From contig JAUJNJ010000034.1 of assembly GCA_030448225.1 (NCBI GenBank), positions 1-56,251 of the forward strand: a DNA stretch of 56,251 bases, given 5' to 3'. The translations under genes and the position numbers were made by a program. The notes under the pieces were generated by a model. It was given only the letters and a program-made list of their open reading frames with translations. It made no database searches and was not told where the DNA came from. Origin of the DNA: Phycisphaerae bacterium (GTDB lineage Bacteria; Planctomycetota; Phycisphaerae; Tepidisphaerales; Tepidisphaeraceae). Of the stretch, positions 43,838-49,963 are shown in pieces; position 1 is the first letter of the stretch; each line of letters opens with the position of its first letter.

Positions 43838-43951
43838 AGATTGATCTCCTTCTCTAAGCTGAACGTTGTACGGTTAGCGCCCTCGGGCTGTCGAACACTT
43901 CGGCCCGCACCTGATAGCCGCGGACGGAAGTCCGCCGGTGCCCGTCGCGGA

Positions 43952-43983
43952 GACCGTGGGCTTCCGCCCGCGGCTAGCAAGTG
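43952..43983. repeat. ACCGTGGGCTTC repeat, copy 2
   Basis: GACCGTGGGCTTCCGCCCGCGGCTAGCAAGTGC without its first bases matches 38541-38573 at all but two positions. The core GTGGGC/GCCCGC is palindromic. It lies in the gap between the PhnB-like and SnoaL-like genes. Confidence 0.65.
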
Positions 43984-44042
43984 CCGACCGACGTCAAGTA
44001 CCGAGCGAGACGTTTTGCCTGGGCGCGAAGGCGTGTGGCGGG

Positions 44043-44522
44043 CTACGCCACCGCACCGGGGTCGGCGATCGGCGCGACCTGGCCGGTCGCGCAGTCGACC
44101 GGCATCGAGACGTGCTCGTGAACGACGCGCCAACTGCCCTGCACCTTGCGGTAGCAGGCCGTGACGCGGATCCAGGAGTGGCCGGCCGGGTGGGCGGGGT
44201 CGTCGATCGGGCGGATGTGGTGCAGGCCGTGGCAGTACGCGACGTCGCCGCCGACCGAGATCTTCAACTCGCGGTGCTCCGATTCGAACGACTCGGGGAA
44301 GTACGGCAGGCACGCCTCCCACAGGCGACGGATGGCGGCCGGCCCCTCGGTCTTGTACGGCGGCTTGACGTCGAACAGCATCGCGTCGGGCGCGTAGTCC
44401 GCCGTGAGGCCGTCGAGGTCCTTCGCCTCCAGTGCGCGGGACCACCGGCTGATCAGCGCCCGGATCTCCGCCTCGTCCTGGCTCGCCGCACGCGTCGCCG
44501 TCATCGTCGCAGTCGCAGTCAT
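44043..44522 (-). CDS. SnoaL-like / nuclear transport factor 2-like protein
   Basis: 159 residues from ATG 44522, AAAGGAG 7 nt upstream. DEAEIRALISRWSRALEAKD, LDGLTADYAPDAMLFDVKPP and YKTEGPAAIRRLWEACLPYF are the NTF2-like cone fold; DVAYCHGLHHIRPIDD and WRVVHEHVSMPVD complete it. It is close to the DUF4440/SgcJ group often found with DoxX and VOC genes. The open frame extends far upstream on this strand but only because of high GC. Likely cytosolic; ligand unknown. Confidence 0.88.
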   Translation of the reverse strand: MTATATMTATRAASQDEAEIRALISRWSRALEAKDLDGLTADYAPDAMLFDVKPPYKTEGPAAIRRLWEACLPYFPESFESEHRELKISVGGDVAYCHGLHHIRPIDDPAHPAGHSWIRVTACYRKVQGSWRVVHEHVSMPVDCATGQVAPIADPGAVA

Positions 44523-44614
44523 CGCAATGCTCCTTTCAGGCGTATTCGTTCGGTATCGCGCCCAGCCGCCGCCCGAATCATGGCGGGACGCGAGCATCAG
44601 CAAGTGTTTCCCCC

Positions 44615-45097
44615 TTACCTCATGTTCGGCTCGCTCCGCAGCGGGAGGAGCGCGCGCAGCCGGCGGTCGCGCAGCAGCAGTCCGCCCCACAGGAGCGCGC
44701 CGAAGAAGACGGGGAACAGCGTGTGGGTGAACGCCGGGTTCCCGACGCGCACGTGCGTCGCCACCGCGCCGCCGAGGTACCCGGTGAGCAGGATCGCGCC
44801 GAGGACGGCGGTGCGGGGGACGAGGTAGAGGACCGTCGACGCGAGCAGCACGGCGCCGAGCGGGACGATCACACTCTCGGGGTAGCCGAGTTCGACCGTC
44901 CCCCTCACGACCGGCTCGGGCTTGACGAACTTCATGACCGCGTCGAGCAGCAGGAACGCCGCCGGCACGCCGCCCATGATCCGCCCGCCCCACCGCGCCG
45001 CCTTCGACTCCGGCCCGACCACGGCGGGTCGCCCTGCCGATTCCTGCGGTTTCTTCGCGAACGCATCGGGCAATGACGCAACCGTTAACTCCGACAT
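44615..45097 (-). CDS. DoxX-like family membrane protein
   Basis: 160 residues from ATG 45097, GGGAGG 6 nt upstream. After a soluble N-terminus (1-38) come four membrane segments: GGRIMGGVPAAFLLLDAVMK, VIVPLGAVLLASTVLYLVPR, TAVLGAILLTGYLGGAVATH and HTLFPVFFGALLWGGLLLRD. FVKPEPVVRGTVELGYPES matches the DoxX-like segment following helix one. The family is linked to thiol stress and quinone metabolism in some bacteria. It is the first structural gene after the TetR regulator. Confidence 0.88.
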   Translation of the reverse strand: MSELTVASLPDAFAKKPQESAGRPAVVGPESKAARWGGRIMGGVPAAFLLLDAVMKFVKPEPVVRGTVELGYPESVIVPLGAVLLASTVLYLVPRTAVLGAILLTGYLGGAVATHVRVGNPAFTHTLFPVFFGALLWGGLLLRDRRLRALLPLRSEPNMR

Positions 45098-45148
45098 CAC
45101 GCGCCTCCCTTTCAAAGAGTCCCTCACGGTTCGGACAGAACGGTCCCC

Positions 45149-45182
45149 CGGCACCCGGCCCCTCGGGCCGGCCGCGAAACGG
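45149..45182. repeat. Dispersed GGCCCCTCGGGCC repeat
   Basis: CGGCACCCGGCCCCTCGGGC continuing CGGCCGCGAAACGG is a diverged copy of the repeat at 35608-35641. It lies between the DoxX-like and TetR genes. Confidence 0.45.
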
Positions 45183-45238
45183 TCGCGGAAGCTGTGTGAT
45201 GAGCGGGGCCCTGTCTCGCCGGGGCGTCCGATGAAACT

Positions 45239-45844
45239 TCAAGCCTTGAAGAGCATCTCGAGGTAACGCCGCAGATGCCCGAGCGATTCGACCGCGACCC
45301 CCGGCCCCTGCTTCGCCTTGGCGAAGATGAGCGACCCCTGGAGGACCGCCTGCATGTGCACCGCCACGCTCTCCGCGCTCCACGGCGCGTCCGGCGCGCG
45401 TTGTGCCTTGGCCTCGGCCACGTCTCTCGTCAGTTCCGCCACGTGGTCGTCCAGGTGCCGCTCGACGGCGGCGCGGATGGCGGGGTGCGTGTCGTAGAGT
45501 TCCTGGACGAGCGTCCCGAGCAGGCAACTGAAGTCGCAGACCGGCCCTTGGAGGATCTCGATCCGGAAGTCGACGTACCCGAGCAACCGCTCGAGCGGAT
45601 CGGCGTGCGCGCGGAACGGCGCCGTGCCGAACAGCCCAGCCGCCATCGACGCGAAGAAGTCCGCCGTCGCAATGGCGAGGTCTTCCTTGCTGCGAAAGTG
45701 ATGAAAGAAGCTCCCCTTCGTCAGCCCCGCCGCCTTGCAGATGTCGTCGACCGTGGTGGCCGCATACCCCTTGAGGCGGATGACGTTCATCGCGGCACCG
45801 AGAAGTTTCGATCGCGTTTCCGCGGGGGCAACCGTCTTGCTCAT
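45239..45844 (-). CDS. TetR/AcrR family transcriptional regulator
   Basis: 201 residues from ATG 45844. The helix-turn-helix is TRSKLLGAAMNVIRLKGYAA, TTVDDICKAAGLTKGSFFHH, FRSKEDLAIA. The ligand domain contains DFRIEILQGPVCDFSCLLGT and VAVHMQAVLQGSLIFAKAKQ, the subgroup with a central Cys-Leu-LGT block, similar to AcuR/NemR-like regulators of electrophile stress. Its own promoter overlaps an 8+2+8 palindrome, so autoregulation is very likely, and control of the DoxX-SnoaL-VOC genes downstream on the same strand is inferred. Confidence 0.92.
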   Translation of the reverse strand: MSKTVAPAETRSKLLGAAMNVIRLKGYAATTVDDICKAAGLTKGSFFHHFRSKEDLAIATADFFASMAAGLFGTAPFRAHADPLERLLGYVDFRIEILQGPVCDFSCLLGTLVQELYDTHPAIRAAVERHLDDHVAELTRDVAEAKAQRAPDAPWSAESVAVHMQAVLQGSLIFAKAKQGPGVAVESLGHLRRYLEMLFKA

Positions 45845-45846
45845 GG

Positions 45847-45896
45847 ATACCAACCAGTTGGTATGAAGTATCGGGTAGAGACGGGTCGTCCGTCAA
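45847..45896 (-). promoter_or_regulatory. Promoter and TetR operator of the DoxX/VOC cluster regulator
   Basis: On the minus strand, TTGACG (45891-45896) and GATACT (45867-45872) are spaced by 18 nt. Immediately downstream lies the palindrome ATACCAACTGGTTGGTAT (45847-45864), two 8-bp arms with a 2-bp centre, covering the expected transcription start and ending 2 nt before the start codon. Binding there would block initiation. Confidence 0.75.
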
Positions 45897-46088
45897 GCGA
45901 ATATTCTTTTGCGGAGCGCCCACCCGCTCTCGTCACACTTCGTAACGCCGAAGTGCTTTTCGAATCGAGATTTGCTGAAGCAGGCGCCTCTGAGTTCGTC
46001 GCCTCCGCTTTGACGGAAGCCGGGCGCGTTCCACCGTATCTGCCGACCGTTTGGAAAAAATGGACGCCCGCGTGCATCGTATGGGCGG

Positions 46089-46655
46089 ATGATCAGGACG
46101 GGGCGAACCGCCAGCGCGACGGGAGCGGGCTTGGAAGCGGAATGGGCCGTGCTGCTGGCGGATCAGATCCGGCTCCACAGCCGCCTGTTCTTCCGCCTGG
46201 CCTACGGCATCGTCCGCGACGAGGCGGCGGCCGAGGACGCGTGCCAGGCGGCGCTGCTCAAGGCGTGGTCGGTCGCCCGGCACGAGATGCGCGACCCCGC
46301 CCGCCTGCGTGCCTGGATCAGCCGGGTCGTCGTGAACGAGAGCCTCGTCATCGCCCGCCGCCGCCGCACCGAGCGACGGACGATCGGGCGCAGGCCGCAC
46401 GTCCGCAGCGGGCCGGACGCCACCGCCGCGTCGCCGGCCGCGGCGGCGCTCGACCTGCGGGAGTCGCTCGTCGGCGCGATGGAACGACTCCCCGAGACGA
46501 CGCGCCTCGTCGTGGCCCTGCGCGTCATGCAGGGGATGAGCGGCAACGACGTCAAAGACCTCCTCGGCTGCAGCGCCGCCGAGGTGTCGCGGCACCTGCA
46601 CGGCGGCATGCGCCAACTCCGCGACCTGCTCGCCGACTGGTCCGACGAACGCTGA
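46089..46655 (+). CDS. ECF-type RNA polymerase sigma factor
   Basis: 188 residues. Region 2 reads RLHSRLFFRLAYGIVRDEAA with AEDACQAALLKAW and RAWISRVVVNESLVIARRRR; region 4 is SLVGAMERLPETTRLVVALR and VMQGMSGNDVKDLLGCSAAE followed by VSRHLHGGMRQLRDLL. A 35-residue Arg/Ala-rich linker separates them. The next gene starts 14 bp later and encodes a protein with an anti-sigma zinc-binding pattern. Target promoters are unknown; the following tightly packed genes are the obvious first regulon. Confidence 0.92.
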   Translation: MIRTGRTASATGAGLEAEWAVLLADQIRLHSRLFFRLAYGIVRDEAAAEDACQAALLKAWSVARHEMRDPARLRAWISRVVVNESLVIARRRRTERRTIGRRPHVRSGPDATAASPAAAALDLRESLVGAMERLPETTRLVVALRVMQGMSGNDVKDLLGCSAAEVSRHLHGGMRQLRDLLADWSDER

Positions 46656-46669
46656 CACGGACGCACACG

Positions 46670-47644
46670 ATGCCCTGCGGACACGCACGACAACTTCTGC
46701 TCGACGGCGGCTGGAGCGAACGCGAACGCCACGACCTCGCCGCCGCGCTCGCCCACGCCGCCGACTGCCCCGACTGCGCCGCCGCGCTCGCCGCGTTCGA
46801 CGAGATGCGCACCGCAATCGACGCGCGGCACGCCGACGCCGTCCCCGCCGGCGGGTGGGACGCCTTCGCCGACCGCCTCGCGTCGACCGTTTCCGCCGCC
46901 GGCGCGTCCCCCACGATGACCACGACTCGACTTCGCCGCCGGGGCACCGCCGCGGCCGCGTGCGTTGTGATCGGCGTCGCGGGATTCCTGGCGGGCCGGC
47001 TGGGGGGGCCGGCCTCGCCGGGACTCGCGACGAACGGGACCGGCACGACGTCACCGGTGGAGGCCCGGCCGACCACGTCGAAACAGACGGAGGCCCGCCC
47101 GCACGTGCCGACCCCGACGCCCGGCGACGTGGCGCGCGGCGCCGCCGCGTTCGCGCAACTGTCGGAGGTCTTCGACCGCCGGGCGAGTTGGATGCTCGTC
47201 TCCGACGCCGGCTCCGACGTCGGCCTGTCGTCGGACGTGATCCCGCCCGCGCGGCGACTGCTCGTCCTGCGCCTGACGGTCCTGCGCGGCGAGGCGGTCG
47301 TCTCCAGCGCGGACCTCGTGATCGTCCCCGGCCGCACGGCGGACCTCACGCTGCCGCTCGGCGGGGGCCAGGAACTGCACTACCAGATCGACACGTCGGC
47401 CGACCCGCCGACGCGCCTGTCGCTCTGGCTCGAACTCACCACGCCGCGCGAGACCCGCACGCTCGCCGCGCTGGCGACGAACCTGAACCTGCGGCCCGGC
47501 GAGGGCGTGTCCGCCGGTCGCTTCACGACGCCGGCCGGCCCGTACGAGCTGCGCGTCGCGTTCGCCGACGCCCACGCCGGCCCGGCCCCGGCCCCCGCCG
47601 CCGCGCCCGACACGATCCCCGGCCGCCCGGAGGTGAACCGATGA
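46670..47644 (+). CDS. Anti-sigma factor with N-terminal zinc-finger-like motif and exported C-terminal domain
   Basis: 324 residues from ATG 46670. MPCGHARQLLLDGGWSERER, then AHAADCPDCAAALAAFDEM, gives the H-x3-C-x2-C zinc-binding anti-sigma pattern (HAADCPDC). A single membrane segment follows (GTAAAACVVIGVAGFLAGRL, about 88-107). The outer part has a linker rich in Thr/Pro and a beta domain (PARRLLVLRLTVLRGEAVVS, ADLTLPLGGGQELHYQIDTS). It would hold the sigma factor at the membrane and sense an external signal. Its stop overlaps the next start (ATGA). Confidence 0.85.
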   Translation: MPCGHARQLLLDGGWSERERHDLAAALAHAADCPDCAAALAAFDEMRTAIDARHADAVPAGGWDAFADRLASTVSAAGASPTMTTTRLRRRGTAAAACVVIGVAGFLAGRLGGPASPGLATNGTGTTSPVEARPTTSKQTEARPHVPTPTPGDVARGAAAFAQLSEVFDRRASWMLVSDAGSDVGLSSDVIPPARRLLVLRLTVLRGEAVVSSADLVIVPGRTADLTLPLGGGQELHYQIDTSADPPTRLSLWLELTTPRETRTLAALATNLNLRPGEGVSAGRFTTPAGPYELRVAFADAHAGPAPAPAAAPDTIPGRPEVNR

Positions 47645-48660
47645 AAGTCGCCGCGCTGCTCGTCGTGCTGCTGTCGAACGACGGCTACTGGTTCGGCGAG
47701 CAGGAGAACACGATCCAGTTCGCGCTCGCGTCGCCCGACCTGCCGGAGCAGCGCGTCGAGTGGGACCTGCACTTCGGCGCCGTGCGCCTCGCCGGCGGCA
47801 CCGTGCAGGTTCGCCCCGGCGAACCCGCCATCGTGCGCGTCACGCCGCCGGCCGTGCGCGTGCGGAGCGCGCTGCGGCTCATCTACCGCGTCGCCGGGAA
47901 CGAATTGAAGTCCCCGACGCCGGCGAGGCCGCGGCCGCCGTGTTCCGGCGGAACTGCTGAAGAACGCCGACGTGCTGCGCGGCGAGAAGCGGCTGGCGGG
48001 TGGGAAGCGCCGGCGGCGCTCTCGCGTTCCTCACCGCGCGGGGCGGGGCGCACGACGTCGGCGAGGGGTCGAAGATCCGCCTCGCCCGGCCGGACCTCGT
48101 GCTCGTCGCGCCGGACGCGGTCGGCGAGGGGCAAGCTGCGCCCGCCGCTGGAGGCGATGGCGCGCGGCGCGCGAGCGTGCCTCGTGTTCCGGCAACCTCG
48201 CCGAACGGCTCGCCGGTTACCAATCGTGACCCGCCAGGTCCCCGCCCAAGCTATCTTGGCGGGCGACGCACCCGCTCTTCGCGGCGCTGGAGCCGCACGA
48301 CTGGCGACGTGGCTGGCGGGGCCGACTTCGAGCTGTGCGCCGTCCGGCTCCCCGCCGACGAGCCGGCGCTCGAACGGCGTGGTGGCCGGCGGAAGTGAAG
48401 GACGACCGCGCCGCGCCGATCGACGCGCTCGTCGTCCACGAAGACGATCGGAAGGGGCCGCGTCGTGCTGTGCCAGATTCCGCTGGGGAAATTGAGCCGC
48501 GACCCGCGGAGCCAGCGCTGGCGCTCACGGGCAAATCGAGTACCTCGCCTCGCCGCGCCCGGCCCGACGCCGCCGCCGAACCGGCGCCCCGAAGAACGTC
48601 CCGCGCCGGCGCTGCGGCCGAATCCGAGACATCCTGAACCCCACCGGAGACCGCCGATGA
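47641..48660 (+). CDS. Exported protein with class-I-glutamine-amidotransferase-like domain (frameshifted)
   Basis: About 335 residues over several frames. MKVAALLVVLLSNDGYWFGE starts with a short hydrophobic leader. A beta-sandwich part follows (EWDLHFGAVRLAGGTVQVRP, PAIVRVTPPAVRVRSALRLI). The rest reads ADVLRGEKRLA, LTARGVAHDVGEGSKIRLAR, PDLVLVAPDAVGEG, FELCAVRLPADEPALE, DALVVHEDDRKGRVVLCQIP and LGKLSRDPRSQRW, resembling the GATase-like domain attached to planctomycete glycosidases. Indels lie near 47905, 47960, 48000, 48130, 48180, 48255-48330, 48385, 48460 and 48525. It starts and ends with ATGA overlaps, indicating coupling in the sigma-factor operon. Confidence 0.55.
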
Positions 48661-49763
48661 CCCGCCCGACGCTCGCCATCGCCCTGTTCCCGCCACCACC
48701 GCGACCACCGCGGCCCGCGCGCCCCGACGCCCCCGGCCCCCGCCCCGCCGCCACCCGCCCGCGGCCGCCGGCTCCCGCCGCCGCTCGTTCGCTGACGGTC
48801 GCCGTGCTCGACTTCGGCTCCGACGGCGCGGGCGACGGAACTCGGAAAGCAGATCGCCGAGATCCTGACCGCGACGCTGACGGGCCAGGAGGGCTTCACG
48901 CTCGTCGAGCGAGCGACGCTCGCCCGTGACGCTCCAGGAACAGGAGTTGAACCTGACGGGCCTCGTGAGCCCGGAGCAGGCGACGAAGATCGGCAAGCTC
49001 GTCGGCGGGCTGCTCGTGACCGGCAAGGCGTTCGCCGTCGGCAAGCAGACGTTATCACCGCGAAGATCATCGGCACCGAGACGACGCTCGTCGACGGCGT
49101 GCTCGTCAAGGGGGACAAGGCCGCCGAGGTCGGCGACCTGGCCGTGCAACTGGCGGACAAGGTCGGCGCGCGCATCCGCGAGGTGGGCGGCCGGCTCGTC
49201 GGCGGCGACGAGGTCGAGGCCGTCCCGTCGGCGCGGCGCGAAGCTCGCCGGGCGTCGGCGACCGGTGCCTGGCGGTGCGGGTCGACGAGCACGCCACCTC
49301 GCGGAGGTCCGCGCGGCGGGCATCGACCCGGCGGTGGAGACCGAGGTCCGCCTGCTGCTGAAAGAGGCGGGGTTCCGGGTGATCGCGGGCGGCGAGCAGG
49401 AGCAGGCCGAGGGGGGCGTCGAGCTCGTGATCGGCGGCGAGGCGTTCAGCGAGTTCGCCGCCCGCATCGGCAACCTCGTCAGCTGCTCGGCCCGCGTCGA
49501 GATCCAGATCGCTGATCGCAAGACCGGCGAACTCGTGTTCACGCACCGCGAGACGTCACCGCGACCGACCTGTCCGAGAACATCGCCGGCAAGACGGCCG
49601 CTCCAGGCCGGGCGGCGCGCGTGCGGATCCTCCAGCACTTCGTCGACCCTGCCCGCCGCCGACGCGCGCTGTGTCGGCGGCGAAGGTCAGCCCGCCGGCG
49701 AAGGGCGCAGCCGAAGCCATAGGTTTTACTGCGGACGGCGGACGCCGTGCGTCGCACCGATGA
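48657..49763 (+). CDS. CsgG/HfaB-like family protein (frameshifted)
   Basis: About 365 residues. After a Pro/Ala-rich exported-looking N-terminus comes SLTVAVLDFGSDGAGDGT, then GKQIAEILTATLTGQEGFTL with VERATL, TLQEQELNLTGLVSPEQATK and IGKLVGGLLVTGKAFAVGKQ: the order of CsgG-type domains (AVLDF, lipoprotein-like, ERxxL, then GxxLGA-V-TG). The second half includes EVRLLLKEAGFRVIAGGEQE, ELVIGGEAFSEFAARIGNLV and RVEIQIADRKTGELVFTHRE. Indels lie near 48840, 48925, 49050, 49240-49300, 49555 and 49600-49660. CsgG proteins are outer-membrane secretion channels or accessory lipoproteins; here the substrate is unknown. Confidence 0.68.
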
Positions 49764-49948
49764 ACGACGACGGCGCGCCGCGCCTGGCCACGCGCGACGG
49801 GCTGTGCGATCGTCAGCGACGCTTGACCGTCGATCCCGCCTCGCCGCTCAGCCTCTGTTCACCACGAGGGCGTGGAACACCGCAGGGTCCACGCCGCAAC
49901 ACGTCGCCAACGACCGCCGCTTCAACGTCGCGAGGACGGTTTATCTAA
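49760..49948 (+). CDS. Possible small ORF between the CsgG-like genes
   Basis: ATG 49760 overlaps the previous stop as ATGA, the same arrangement as the neighbouring junctions. In the literal frame it encodes 62 residues and ends at TAA 49946-49948, which itself begins the strong ribosome site of the next gene. FTTRAWNTAGSTPQHVANDR and RFNVARTVYL in another frame look more protein-like, so it too may be frameshifted. No family recognised. Confidence 0.3.
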   Translation: MNDDGAPRLATRDGLCDRQRRLTVDPASPLSLCSPRGRGTPQGPRRNTSPTTAASTSRGRFI

Positions 49949-49963
49949 GGAGGTCCGGTGCTC

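Noticed and set aside
44043..45923. 626-residue minus-strand open frame
   Set aside because: Only its last 159 residues are protein-like (SnoaL); the rest overlaps DoxX and TetR genes in another frame.
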